NCBI RefSeq assembly: GCF_030145145.1
Contig: NZ_JAQYWD010000026.1
Span: forward strand, 1 to 64,000
Reading direction: 5' to 3'
Length of the DNA: 64,000 nt
Source of the DNA: Desulfobacula sp.
GTDB taxonomy: Bacteria > Desulfobacterota > Desulfobacteria > Desulfobacterales > Desulfobacteraceae
Below the pieces are notes generated by a model, which did no database searches, was not told the DNA's origin, and saw nothing but the letters and a program-made list of their open reading frames with translations. Below, in pieces: positions 21,951 to 30,542 of the stretch (position 1 is the stretch's first letter; every line of letters begins with the position of its first letter). The translations under genes were made by a program, and so were the position numbers.

Positions 21951-22382
21951 ATGGGGGACCGCAGGCAGGCAAGGGAACTTGCCCTTCAAGCCTTGTTTTC
22001 TTTTGATCTGGACGCATCAGACCCAGATGAACGTATGGCGGCGTTCTGTGCCAATAATGAAGAAAGTCTTACCCAGGGAGTCAAACCGTTTTTCCTGGAT
22101 CTGGTAAAAGGGGTAAAGGAGAATGAATCTCAAATTGATGCCCTGTTAAACCGGTATTCAAAAAACTGGAAAATTTCCAGGATGCCTGTGGTGGACAGAA
22201 ATATTATGAGAATTGCCATCTTTGAATTTTTAAAACGCACGGATATTCCCTGCTCCGTTACCATAAATGAAGCAGTTGAAATCGGAAAAAAATATGGCAC
22301 TAGGGATTCCGGCGCATTTATCAATGGCGTTCTGGATCGAATCAAATCCCTTGAAGGATTGGAAATAGCGGATAAATCTTAG
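21951..22382 (+). CDS. nusB: Transcription antitermination factor NusB
   Basis: 143 residues, all-helical NusB fold. The start MGDRRQARELALQALFSFDL and the C-terminal CSVTINEAVEIGKKYGTRDSGAFINGVLD block are diagnostic. It forms the antitermination complex with NusE (S10) on rRNA operons. Four bases after ribH. Confidence 0.96.
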   Translation: MGDRRQARELALQALFSFDLDASDPDERMAAFCANNEESLTQGVKPFFLDLVKGVKENESQIDALLNRYSKNWKISRMPVVDRNIMRIAIFEFLKRTDIPCSVTINEAVEIGKKYGTRDSGAFINGVLDRIKSLEGLEIADKS

Positions 22383-22391
22383 GAGGTTGTT

Positions 22392-23012
22392 TTGTTTATA
22401 AAGAAACTTGAAGTGGGCCCAATTATGGCCAATTGTTATATTTTAGGATGTGAATCTACAAAAGAAGCGGTGGTTATTGATCCGGGAGATGATGCGGATC
22501 GAATCCTGATGGAATTGTCAAAAGCCGAATTACGGGTGAAATACCTGATTAATACCCACGGTCATTTCGATCATGTGGGGGCCAATAAAAGAATGAAAGA
22601 AGTGACCGGGGCGCAGCTGGCCATTCATCCGGATGATGAGCCCATGTTGAATCAACTGTCAAAGTCTGCGTTAATGTTTGGGATGTCTGTGGAGGATTCC
22701 CCCCCTGCTGATATTCTTTTAAAAGACGGGGATGAAATTACATTTGGTGACATCACCCTGAAAGTGATTCACACGCCAGGTCATTCAAAAGGCGGTGTCT
22801 GCCTGTATACTGCAGGTCACCTGTTTGCCGGGGATACCTTGTTTGCCGGGTCCATCGGCAGGACAGATCTGGAAGGTGGCGACTATGATACCTTGATTTC
22901 AAGTATCAAAAATCGACTGCTGTCCCTTGACGAGAACACCCTCGTGTACACCGGTCATGGCCCGGAAACAACCATTGGCAATGAACGGAGAATGAATCCG
23001 TTTTTAAGATGA
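22392..23012 (+). CDS. MBL-fold metallo-hydrolase (glyoxalase II-like)
   Basis: 206 residues of the metallo-beta-lactamase fold. The HxHxDH site is THGHFDHVGA; further ligands are in TPGHSKGGVC and FAGDTLFAGSIGRTD, and TGHGPETTIGNERRMNPFLR is the usual C-terminus of YcbL/GloB-like hydrolases. Start is TTG (22392), supported by AGGAGG at 22381-22386. It may hydrolyse glutathione- or thiol-ester adducts. The exact substrate is unknown. Confidence 0.9.
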   Translation: MFIKKLEVGPIMANCYILGCESTKEAVVIDPGDDADRILMELSKAELRVKYLINTHGHFDHVGANKRMKEVTGAQLAIHPDDEPMLNQLSKSALMFGMSVEDSPPADILLKDGDEITFGDITLKVIHTPGHSKGGVCLYTAGHLFAGDTLFAGSIGRTDLEGGDYDTLISSIKNRLLSLDENTLVYTGHGPETTIGNERRMNPFLR

Positions 23013-23133
23013 AAGACCAAAAGAGGGGTGGGACCCGTTTTTCCTTAAACCATCAAACTTGATTTTTTTTTTAAATCAATATACCGTGTCTTACAGATTT
23101 TAATATTAATTGATTAGGCTAAAGTGACTTGCC

Positions 23134-23832
23134 ATGAAAAAGAAAATCATCATCGTCATTGCAATTGCCGTATTTTGTATGGTTCAACAGGGAATGGCGC
23201 AACCCATAGTTTTGGTTGATGTTCCTGTTTTTACGTTTGAATCGGTGCCCGAAGGGGTTCCTATTGCCCATGTGTTTAACGTTAAAAATATCGGGGATAC
23301 CGCGCTTCATATCGACAATGTTTTGCCGCCCTGAGGGTGTGATAAACATTCCTTTGACAGGGACATTCCCCCGGGCGGGGAAGGCAAGATAATGGTGAGC
23401 TTTAAAACCAGTGGATACGGTGGAAAGACCATGAGGAAAAATATCCTGGTCAAGACGAATGATCCGGATAAAAAAAAGTTCAACCTGACGGTCACAGGAC
23501 CGGTGGAAAAAGTTGTGGATATCAGCCCCAGATCGGTTTACCTGAATGGAAACCCAGGTGACACTCTGGATGCTGTTGTCAATATTACCCCGGCGGAAAA
23601 ATATCCTTTTTCAATTCTGGAAATGAAACAGAAGATCAATACTAGAATTAAAGCCCAGCTGATAGAACTCAACGGCGATAAAAAATCCTGGCAGGTTAAA
23701 ATTAAAAGTACGTCAGATACGGCCGGCGATCTGTATGATGTGCTGACCCTTAAAACAGACAGTCCGTACAAACCAAATCTGACCATCAGGGTCTATGCCA
23801 TTTTTATTAAAAAAAAGGAACCCCGTTCTTAA
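23134..23832 (+). CDS. Exported DUF1573 protein, candidate selenoprotein (in-frame TGA as Sec67)
   Basis: One continuous frame from 23134 to 23832 (232 residues) is interrupted only by TGA at 23332-23334. Residues 1-22 are a Sec signal peptide (MKKKIIIVIAIAVFCMVQQGMA). Residues 35-90 match DUF1573, an Ig-like domain found in exported proteins: GVPIAHVFNVKNIGDTALHIDNV, then IPPGGEGKIMVSFKT. In that family the loop between the two halves normally carries a CGC-type motif; here the TGA takes the place of the first Cys and Cys69 follows (U-G-C). A second, Ig-like region fills residues 110-232. A hairpin at SECIS distance lies just downstream. The alternative, a nonsense-mutated pseudogene, is less likely because the frame is intact on both sides for 165 codons. 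Confidence 0.75.
23345..23367 (+). promoter_or_regulatory. Candidate bacterial SECIS hairpin in the DUF1573 gene
   Basis: Downstream of the TGA (23332-23334), 23349-23353 pairs with 23359-23363 (five pairs including one G-U), leaving a small loop near 23354-23358 that contains a G. Outer pairs 45-46 with 66-67 extend the stem past an internal loop. The loop starts about 20 bases after the TGA, within the usual bacterial SECIS range. A second, stronger stem, 23366-23371 with 23377-23382, lies further away and is an alternative. Confidence 0.5.
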
Positions 23833-23868
23833 GCGTATTGAACCCTTAATCCCCTCCCCAAAAAAAAT

Positions 23869-24498
23869 ATGGATATTTCAAAAATAAAAGCAGTGGTCTT
23901 TGACTGTGACGGTGTCATGTTTGATACGGCCGTTGCCAACAGAAAATTTTATGACGAGGTGTTGCAGGCCTTTGGCAAACCCTCTTTGACTGAAGATCAG
24001 TTTGTCAATGTGCATATGATGACGGTCACTGATGCGATTGGCTATCTTTTTTCTGAAATGAAGGACCTTACACGTGTTTATGAGTGCCTTAAACACATTG
24101 GATACCCTAAATTCATCCAGTATATGACCATGGAGAAAGGGTTGAAAGAACTGCTCATATCCCTGAAAGATAACGGGTATATCAGGGGAATCGGCACCAA
24201 CCGGACCAACACCATGGAAAAGGTGCTGGAAGACTTTCACCTGGAAGATTATTTCGAAGTTGTGGTCACGGCACAAACGGTTAAACATCCCAAGCCTGAT
24301 CCTGAGCAATTGCTGCTTATCATGGAAAAATTTAATCTGAAACCGGTTGAGATCCTTTTTGTGGGGGATTCTGAATATGACCAGCAGGCGGCTGTCAATG
24401 CAAAGGTATGGTTTGCCGCATTTAAAAATCCGGCATTACCGGCAGATGTTAATGTGAATTCAATGGATGAAATTGCTAAGATTTTACAGATAAATTAA
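23869..24498 (+). CDS. HAD-family phosphatase (phosphoglycolate phosphatase-like)
   Basis: 209 residues with the HAD motifs in order: I, VVFDCDGVMFDTA (nucleophile Asp); II, GTNRTN (Thr/Ser position); III, KHPKPDPEQL (Lys); IV, FVGDSEYDQQAA (acidic pair). A helical cap follows motif I. It probably hydrolyses a small phosphorylated metabolite; the substrate is not predictable. It lies 36 bases after the DUF1573 gene. Confidence 0.85.
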   Translation: MDISKIKAVVFDCDGVMFDTAVANRKFYDEVLQAFGKPSLTEDQFVNVHMMTVTDAIGYLFSEMKDLTRVYECLKHIGYPKFIQYMTMEKGLKELLISLKDNGYIRGIGTNRTNTMEKVLEDFHLEDYFEVVVTAQTVKHPKPDPEQLLLIMEKFNLKPVEILFVGDSEYDQQAAVNAKVWFAAFKNPALPADVNVNSMDEIAKILQIN

Positions 24499-24506
24499 TA
24501 AAATTC

Positions 24507-24535
24507 TTGACAAATTCATCCATCATCATTACATG
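24507..24535 (+). promoter_or_regulatory. Possible sigma-70 promoter for sat
   Basis: A perfect TTGACA (24507-24512) lies about 110 bases upstream of sat. The best -10 at 17-base spacing (TACATG) is weak, so only the -35 is convincing. Confidence 0.35.
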
Positions 24536-24564
24536 ATACAAGATTTTTCAGTTTAGAATTCAAG

Positions 24565-24588
24565 ATAAATGTTTGGATAAACATTTAT
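24565..24588. promoter_or_regulatory. Perfect 10-bp palindrome in the sat leader
   Basis: ATAAATGTTT (24565-24574), GGAT, then AAACATTTAT (24579-24588). It is a perfect 24-base dyad between the candidate promoter and the sat ribosome site (AAGGAG at 24607-24612). It could be a repressor site or a 5'-UTR stem. It does not match the Rex consensus spacing. Confidence 0.5.
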
Positions 24589-24622
24589 TACAAGTAAAAC
24601 ATAAACAAGGAGAATGAAGAAT

Positions 24623-25900
24623 ATGTCGAAATTAGTAGCACCGCACGGTGGAAAAGGTCTCGTAATTTGTAAGCTTGAAGGCGCAGAACTAGAAGCAGAA
24701 CTTAAAAAAGCCGCAGGTCTCAAAAAAATTGAGATTTCTTCCCAGGTTAAAGGCGATTTGATCATGCTGGGAATCGGTGGATTCAGCCCGCTTAACGGGT
24801 TTATGACCAAAGCGGACTGGAAAGGTGTTTGTTCAGACTTCCTTCTGGCTGACGGTACCTTCTGGCCTGTACCGGTGATGTTGGATGCAGCCAAAGATGA
24901 TGCCGCCCAGATCAATGTTGGTGATGAAATTGCCCTGGAAAGAAAAGGCGAAATTTTTGCCACCATGAAAATAGAAGAAAAATTTGAAATGTCCGAAGAC
25001 GAGAAAAAATGGGAATGTGAAAAAGTCTATAAAGGTCATGGCGAAGAATCTGCGGATGATGTGTTCTGGAAAATTGCCATGGAAGATCACCCAGGTGTTC
25101 AGATGGTTATGGCCAGAAAAGAATTTTGTCTTGCCGGTCCTGTAAAAGTCCTTTCTGAAGGCGAATTCCCGGAAAAATTTAAAGGGGTTTATCTGACGCC
25201 AACTGAAACCCGGGCTATTTTTGATGAAAGAGGCTGGGCAAACGTTGCTTCAATGCAGTTGAGAAACCCCATGCACAGATCCCATGAGCATCTTTGCAAA
25301 ATTGCCCTTGACGTATGTGATGGTGTTTTGATCCATTCTTTGATTGGTAATCTCAAACCCGGTGATATTCCGGCAGACGTTCGTATTGAATGTATTGACA
25401 CATTGATCAAAGGGTTTTTTGTCCCGGAACATGTCGTCAATGGTGGATATCCCCTTGACATGCGTTATGCCGGTCCAAGAGAAGGCCTTCTCCACGCCAC
25501 TTTCCGTCAGAACTATGGGGTGAACAGAATGATCATCGGTCGTGACCATGCAGGTGTTGGTGACTTCTATACATTGTTTGAGGCCCAGGAAATTTTTGAC
25601 ACGATCCCGACCCCGTCAGAACCCGGAAAAGCACTGCTTTGCGAACCGTTGAAAATTGACTGGACATTCTACTGCCATAAATGTGACGGCATGGCTTCCA
25701 TGAGAACCTGCCCCCACGGTAAAGATGACAGGGTTATCCTTTCCGGAACCAAATTGCGTCATGCCCTGTCCAACAACGAAGAAGTTGTGGATCACTTTGG
25801 CCGGGAGGAAGTTCTGGTTATCCTGAGAAAATACTATGCGTCCTTGACTGAGAAAGTTGAAGTTAAACTTCAGAGTCATGCAGAAGGATCTAAAATGTAA
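24623..25900 (+). CDS. sat: Sulfate adenylyltransferase (ATP sulfurylase)
   Basis: 425 residues. Activates sulfate with ATP to adenosine phosphosulfate, the first step of dissimilatory sulfate reduction in the cytoplasm. ATP-sulfurylase motifs are present: [13 protein letters not shown] (the HxxH-like nucleotide site) and [20 protein letters not shown]. The four cysteines/histidines [13 protein letters not shown] and PHGKDD near residue 355 form the zinc knuckle typical of bacterial/archaeal dissimilatory Sat. Start [10 protein letters not shown] at 24623 is chosen because AAGGAG (24607-24612) is too close to the ATG at 24614. It stands alone: apr and qmo genes are not adjacent. Confidence 0.97.
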   Translation: MSKLVAPHGGKGLVICKLEGAELEAELKKAAGLKKIEISSQVKGDLIMLGIGGFSPLNGFMTKADWKGVCSDFLLADGTFWPVPVMLDAAKDDAAQINVGDEIALERKGEIFATMKIEEKFEMSEDEKKWECEKVYKGHGEESADDVFWKIAMEDHPGVQMVMARKEFCLAGPVKVLSEGEFPEKFKGVYLTPTETRAIFDERGWANVASMQLRNPMHRSHEHLCKIALDVCDGVLIHSLIGNLKPGDIPADVRIECIDTLIKGFFVPEHVVNGGYPLDMRYAGPREGLLHATFRQNYGVNRMIIGRDHAGVGDFYTLFEAQEIFDTIPTPSEPGKALLCEPLKIDWTFYCHKCDGMASMRTCPHGKDDRVILSGTKLRHALSNNEEVVDHFGREEVLVILRKYYASLTEKVEVKLQSHAEGSKM

Positions 25901-25940
25901 TTTGTCCTTTCTGTTAAGGGCAACCCCATTTTAAACATAC

Positions 25941-25983
25941 AAAGGGGGTCTTTCCTTGTAAAAGGAAAGACCCCCTTTTTTTA
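25941..25983 (+). terminator. Strong rho-independent terminator after sat
   Basis: A perfect 17-bp stem (25941-25957 with 25962-25978), a GTAA loop, and a T run to 25983. Follows the sat stop by 40 bases. Confidence 0.95.
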
Positions 25984-26090
25984 TTTCCGAGTCCCTAACT
26001 GATATTTTCGATCTTTAGGACCGCAAATTTTATAAGCTGAATTTCTGCTTACCTTATTTTATCTGGGGTCCCTGGCTTTAATTAATGGAT

Positions 26091-26169
26091 GGGGTCCGGC
26101 TTTTCTAATGCGCTTTTATCATTGTTTCATGATCAGACAGGTAATGTACCATAAGAAAAGCGTGACCCC
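26091..26169. repeat. Imperfect inverted repeat, possible MITE/REP remnant
   Basis: GGGGTCCGGCTTTTCT (26091-26106) pairs with the reverse complement of 26154-26169 at 14 of 16 positions, with about 47 bases between. Ends beginning GGGGTC are seen on some small repetitive elements linked to IS200-like transposases. No transposase gene is nearby. Confidence 0.4.
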
Positions 26170-26205
26170 TGTAAAATGACCCGTTCCGAAAGTTGAGTCC
26201 CAAAT

Positions 26206-28458
26206 TTATGAACATTTCTGGTTCAACTTAAACGATTCATTGAAGATATCCAATAGTTTTACATTCTGTTTGGACATCATGACACAATTTCCACTTATGG
26301 CATAAAAAAGGATGCTCAGTCGCGTCTTTGAGGAATCATTTCTGATCCTTTCAATCTGGTTTTCATTAAAATCATCCACCAGTTCCCTCAAGTAGTGAAA
26401 TTGTTCTACGGCTTGCTGACAGTCCACAATTTCCTTGTCCCGGAAAGCGGTCTCCACAAGGGCAAAGATATTCAAAAAAACCCGTTGGATCTCTTTTAAT
26501 TCAATGATCTGGACTTCCAACAGTCCCTTGTGGCGATTACTGACGTGCATGCTGGACCGGATCACCGTATCCCGGTGGCCATCTGTTAATTTTTGAAGCC
26601 GTCGGATGATCTGGTAGTAATTATAGGAGGTGTCCTGGTCTTCTTTGGAGAGCAACCTCAATACTTTGAAAATATTGGCAATGATAATATTGGTGCTGTT
26701 CTGGAAGTGCTTGACCCGCATCCTTTCCTGCCGCAATTTATCGAGGTCTTCCTCAAAGAGCGCATTAAAAACGATGTCAAAGGATTCTCTGATACCTTTA
26801 AGAAGAACGGCCAGATGATCAAAGGTCTGGGAGACGGATGTTTGAAAATCATTAACATTGTGCAGGTTATATATACTGGTTTCTTCCTTGTCTTTTTCAT
26901 GTTCTTTATGTTTGTGGTGATTTTTTCGGATCATATATCCGGCAAACGCGAAGAGAATAAAAAATCCGGGGACTTTTAAATAGGATAAGATATTGGCAAA
27001 AATAAACGCGGCCACAAAGGCAATGAAAGCGGTCATAAACCAGCCGCCAATGACCGTTAATACACCAGTGACCCTGTACACAGCACTCTCCCGGCCCCAG
27101 GCCTGATCCGAAAAGCTGCTTCCCATGGCTACCATGAACGTAACATAGGTGGTGGATAAGGGCAGTTTCAAAGAGGTGGCAAACGACACCACCGCACTGG
27201 CCACCATCAGGTTGACAGAGGCACGAACCAGGTCAAAGGAGGGTTCTCCCGACTGGGAAACCCCTTTTCGTTCTGCCATCGGGGCAAGGCGCCGGGAAAT
27301 GGTGTTCCTCAAGGGCAGGGGTGTCAGGTGTTTTATGGTGCCGAATAATCCATCAAACATGTTGACGATTTTTCTGGACAGCCAGATAGATTCAAATTTT
27401 TCTGTGCCCTCATCCTGCTGGCCCAGGCGGATTTCTGTTTCTGTTACGGTTCTGGCCTTTTTGGAGAGCCACAGAGTGACCACCATGATAAGGCCTGCCC
27501 CCAGCATGATATAGGTCTGGGACTGGACTTTTTTGCTTAATGCAACCATGGGAATAGTTAACGGGTCACTGGAGGCAATGGCATTTTGAAAGGCATTCAG
27601 ACCAGCCAGGGGAACGCCGATAAAATTTACCAGATCGTTGGCTGCAAATGCCATGGCCAGGGCAAAAGTACCGATGAGGACAATGGGTTTTAAAATATTG
27701 ATCTTAAAAATGGATATCAAAAACTGGAAAATGGTGCCCGAGACCATAAAGATCCCGAACATGATGGTGAAGGAATGGGTCTTGATCCAGGTGATTGTCC
27801 CGGCATCCATAAAGGTTGCCCCTTTTGAGCCTTTGACAAGAATAAAAAAGGTGATGGCCGTCATGGCAAAGCCTCCCCATAGCGCGCCGTATTTTCTTAA
27901 CCGATCCTGATAGTCAAATGTGAAAATCAGCCGGGAAACAAACTGCATCACCGCACCCGAGAAAAAGGCCACCACAATGGATAACAGAATGCCGCCCGCA
28001 ATGGCCATGGCCTTGGCGGTATTGATATAGTCCCATAATTCCATGGACGCATCAGTGGCGGCTATAATTTTGATCATGGAAACCGCCACAGCTGCTCCCA
28101 GCAGTTCAAAGACAATGGATACTGTTGTGGACGTCGGCAGCCCATGGGTGTTGAACAGATCCAGCAGGAGAATGTCCGCGATCATGACCGAAAGGAAAAT
28201 CGTCAGCAGCTCCGGCATGGTAAACAGTTGGGGATGGAAAATGCCCTTTCTGGCAACTTCCATCATGCCGCCGGAAAAGGTCACTCCGGCCAGGATGCCC
28301 AGGCTGGCGATGGCCATGATGACAACAAACGGTGCTGCCTTGGACCCGATGGCAGAATTTAAAAAGTTGACTGCGTCATTGGTAACGCCGACAATCAGGT
28401 CAAATATCGCAAATAAGACCAGCATGCCGATAATGATATAGCACAATTGAAGACCCAT
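26206..28458 (-). CDS. PiT-family inorganic phosphate (or sulfate) transporter with PhoU-like C-terminus
   Basis: 750 residues. The first ~500 hold two PHO4/PiT halves with about 10-12 membrane helices; each half has the GVTNDAVNF or AANDLVNFIG sodium/phosphate signature (the family GANDVAN motif). Residues ~520-750 are a soluble helical tail (RQERMRVKHFQNSTN, TDGHRDTVIRSSMHVSNR) resembling PhoU/DUF47. A PiT-PhoU fusion may couple transport and regulation in one chain. Some PiT homologues (CysP) move sulfate, and the gene converges on sat, but phosphate is the default. Confidence 0.9.
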   Translation of the reverse strand: MGLQLCYIIIGMLVLFAIFDLIVGVTNDAVNFLNSAIGSKAAPFVVIMAIASLGILAGVTFSGGMMEVARKGIFHPQLFTMPELLTIFLSVMIADILLLDLFNTHGLPTSTTVSIVFELLGAAVAVSMIKIIAATDASMELWDYINTAKAMAIAGGILLSIVVAFFSGAVMQFVSRLIFTFDYQDRLRKYGALWGGFAMTAITFFILVKGSKGATFMDAGTITWIKTHSFTIMFGIFMVSGTIFQFLISIFKINILKPIVLIGTFALAMAFAANDLVNFIGVPLAGLNAFQNAIASSDPLTIPMVALSKKVQSQTYIMLGAGLIMVVTLWLSKKARTVTETEIRLGQQDEGTEKFESIWLSRKIVNMFDGLFGTIKHLTPLPLRNTISRRLAPMAERKGVSQSGEPSFDLVRASVNLMVASAVVSFATSLKLPLSTTYVTFMVAMGSSFSDQAWGRESAVYRVTGVLTVIGGWFMTAFIAFVAAFIFANILSYLKVPGFFILFAFAGYMIRKNHHKHKEHEKDKEETSIYNLHNVNDFQTSVSQTFDHLAVLLKGIRESFDIVFNALFEEDLDKLRQERMRVKHFQNSTNIIIANIFKVLRLLSKEDQDTSYNYYQIIRRLQKLTDGHRDTVIRSSMHVSNRHKGLLEVQIIELKEIQRVFLNIFALVETAFRDKEIVDCQQAVEQFHYLRELVDDFNENQIERIRNDSSKTRLSILFYAISGNCVMMSKQNVKLLDIFNESFKLNQKCS

Positions 28459-28629
28459 AATATTCTCTCTTTTGAAGTTATAATAGGCAAAATAGTTTCC
28501 CGGATAGTGGGATTAGATGCCTTTATTTAGTGATTTGTTAAATTAACGACTAATATAAACCTAATTGAATTCTAAGCGTTCAAGCCTAATAACCCTTTTA
28601 ATCCTATTTTACAAGAGGTTGAGACAAGT

Positions 28630-28647
28630 CTAACATAATTCTAACAA
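28630..28647 (+). promoter_or_regulatory. PhoB-like direct repeat upstream of the PiT gene
   Basis: CTAACAT-AATT-CTAACAA (28630-28647): two 7-base repeats 4 bases apart, the architecture of a PhoB box. It lies about 170 bases upstream of the PiT start but in the plus-strand orientation, opposite to the gene. Low-confidence match. Confidence 0.25.
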
Positions 28648-28692
28648 TTGGAAAAGTGATGAATGGGAAATGAGGTGCATGCGAGTATAAAA

Positions 28693-29559
28693 TTAACAGG
28701 ATGTTTTTTTTAGATGTTGAAGGGTAAGGATGGTTTCATAGATCTGTTTTTTCGGCAGATGGGTTTCCTTTGAAATCTGCCTGGCCAGACCGGATGTGCT
28801 CAGATCCGTTGTGGACAGTCTTGCAAGGATAATTTCTGCCAGTCGTTCTTTGTCCGGAGGCTTTTCAGGTGAACACCCCTGGACGAATAACACACATTCT
28901 CCTTTAATGGTCTCTTTCTGGTTTAATTGCTGGATAATTACCGACAATGTTCCCCTGATGTACTCCTCGTGGAGCTTGGTGATTTCCCTTGCCAGACATG
29001 CCCTTCGATCCCCTAAAACAAGCATCATCGCGTCACTAAGGGGTTTAATCCGTTTCGGAGATTCATAAAAGATGAGGGTAGCGCTTTGATTTTTTACAGC
29101 TTCAATTGCCTGGTGTCGTTTCTGGTGCTTCTTGGGCAGAAATCCCAAAAAAAGAAACGAATCCGTGGGAAGCCCGGATACGCTTAATCCGGCAATGGCA
29201 GCACTGCATCCGGGAATGGGGATCACCTTGATGTGTTCGCCAGCCACGGCAGTGACAAGTTTGTATCCCGGATCTGAAATGGTCGGTGTCCCGGCATCGG
29301 AAATCAGGGCAATGTTGAGACCGTTTTTCAAGTGAGTGATGAAATGGGGGATTTTGTTGACCTCATTGTGCTCATGGCAGGAAACAAGTTTTGTTTTGAT
29401 GTCATAGTGGGACAATAGTTTTTTCGAGTGCCGGGTATCTTCTGCTGCAATCAGGTCAACCTGTTTTAACACCTTAACCGCGCGGAAGGTGATGTCTTCC
29501 AGATTCCCCACCGGAGTCGCAATCACATATAAAGTGCCAAAGGAAGTTGGGTCATCCAT
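28693..29559 (-). CDS. rsmI: 16S rRNA (cytidine-1402-2'-O)-methyltransferase
   Basis: 288 residues. YVIATPVGNLEDITFRAVKVLKQVDLIAAEDTRHSKKLL and the SDAGTPTISDPGYKLV motif identify RsmI, a tetrapyrrole-methylase-fold rRNA methyltransferase. Of two in-frame ATGs (29580 and 29559) I prefer 29559, which begins MDDPTSFGTLY and has AGGG upstream; both overlap yraN. Last gene of the ffh-to-rsmI operon. Confidence 0.93.
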   Translation of the reverse strand: MDDPTSFGTLYVIATPVGNLEDITFRAVKVLKQVDLIAAEDTRHSKKLLSHYDIKTKLVSCHEHNEVNKIPHFITHLKNGLNIALISDAGTPTISDPGYKLVTAVAGEHIKVIPIPGCSAAIAGLSVSGLPTDSFLFLGFLPKKHQKRHQAIEAVKNQSATLIFYESPKRIKPLSDAMMLVLGDRRACLAREITKLHEEYIRGTLSVIIQQLNQKETIKGECVLFVQGCSPEKPPDKERLAEIILARLSTTDLSTSGLARQISKETHLPKKQIYETILTLQHLKKTSC

Positions 29560-29926
29560 TTTGATGGCCCTGAAATGCATTTTTCATTAAATAAAAGGAA
29601 AACCCGTCTTTATTTTCATACACTTCCACCACATCGAACCGAACCCTTATGTCCATTTGATGGGTGTGTTTAAGATAAAATAAGGCACCCAGGATAATTT
29701 TTTTTTGTTTTGATCGGGTGACGGCTTCTCTTGGCAGTCCTTTTTTTAAACTGCGCCGGGTCTTGACCTCAACAAAGCAGAGATACTCTTTATCCCGGGC
29801 AATAATATCGATTTCAGAAGTCTTGGTTCGATAGTTGGTCTCCAGAATGGCAAACCCTTGACTCCGGAGAAAAGCAGCCGCTGCTGTTTCACCGGCGTGG
29901 CCCAGTGTTTTTCCATCATCGGTCAT
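29552..29926 (-). CDS. yraN: UPF0102 family protein YraN
   Basis: 124 residues with a PD-(D/E)xK nuclease-like core: GHAGETAAAAFLRSQGFAILETNYRTKTSEIDIIARD then CFVEVKTRRSLKKG (the E-x-K catalytic set). The family is linked to DNA processing or Holliday junction-type endonuclease activity, but no role is established. Start MTDDGKTLGHAGE at 29926 is chosen; an upstream extension overlaps rnhB heavily. Sits between rnhB and rsmI as usual. Confidence 0.9.
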   Translation of the reverse strand: MTDDGKTLGHAGETAAAAFLRSQGFAILETNYRTKTSEIDIIARDKEYLCFVEVKTRRSLKKGLPREAVTRSKQKKIILGALFYLKHTHQMDIRVRFDVVEVYENKDGFSFYLMKNAFQGHQNG

Positions 29927-30521
29927 TGAAAACCTGCCTGACTCCCTTGAAGGACCGCCTGTGAACCGGGCAGGGGCCATGCGTGAAAATGGCTTGCTTG
30001 TGGGCTTTGGTGGGATAGCCCTTGTGCTGGAGAAAATTATAGTCTGGATAGGTTTCATGAAGGTCTTTCATGATGGCATCCCGGGTGACTTTGGCGATGA
30101 TGGAAGCTGCAGCAATGGAAATGCTTTTCGAATCTCCTTTGATAATAGCAGACTGATCTATGTCCATGTCCAGGGTAAATTTGCCATCGATGAGAAGGAA
30201 ATTCGGCGGGTGGGATAGATTTTCAACGGCCCGCTTCATGGAAAGCAAAGTGGCCTGGAGAATATTGATCTGATCTATCTCCTTGTGGGTGGCGATACCA
30301 GTGGCAACAGCAATGGCCTGTTCTTTGATTACAGGAAAAAACGCGGCTCTTTTTTTTTCTGACAGCCGTTTGGAATCATCAATTCCTTCACAGAAAAAAT
30401 CCAGAGGCAAGATCACTGCAGCAGAAACCACAGGACCGGCAAGGGGTCCCCTGCCGGCCTCGTCTATACCTGCTATGCTGTTAAATCCCCGGGCAGTTGC
30501 TTCGTGTTCAAATTGCCACAT
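29916..30521 (-). CDS. rnhB: Ribonuclease HII
   Basis: 201 residues. The catalytic acids are seen in IAGIDEAGRGPLAG (DE), LLIDGKF and AKVTRD. Removes RNA primers and misincorporated ribonucleotides from DNA. Follows rplS in the operon and overlaps yraN by 11 bases. Confidence 0.95.
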   Translation of the reverse strand: MWQFEHEATARGFNSIAGIDEAGRGPLAGPVVSAAVILPLDFFCEGIDDSKRLSEKKRAAFFPVIKEQAIAVATGIATHKEIDQINILQATLLSMKRAVENLSHPPNFLLIDGKFTLDMDIDQSAIIKGDSKSISIAAASIIAKVTRDAIMKDLHETYPDYNFLQHKGYPTKAHKQAIFTHGPCPVHRRSFKGVRQVFNDR

Positions 30522-30542
30522 CAGCGAAACCTTAAGGGGCTG

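Larger units (their letters stand above)
25901..26205. other. Intergenic region between convergent sat and PiT genes
   Basis: About 305 bases holding the sat terminator (25941-25983) and an imperfect inverted repeat (26091-26169). No ORF or RNA gene is visible. Repeated GGGGTC strings near 26065 and 26091 suggest a decayed mobile element end. Confidence 0.55.

Noticed and set aside
23332-23334. TGA as a nonsense mutation making the DUF1573 gene a pseudogene
   Set aside because: The frame is open on both sides, the domain is continuous across the codon, and the stop sits exactly at a conserved Cys position with a SECIS-like hairpin. Kept only as an alternative.
24565-24588. Rex operator upstream of sat
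   Set aside because: The G-to-C spacing of the dyad is 11, not the 13 of the Rex consensus.
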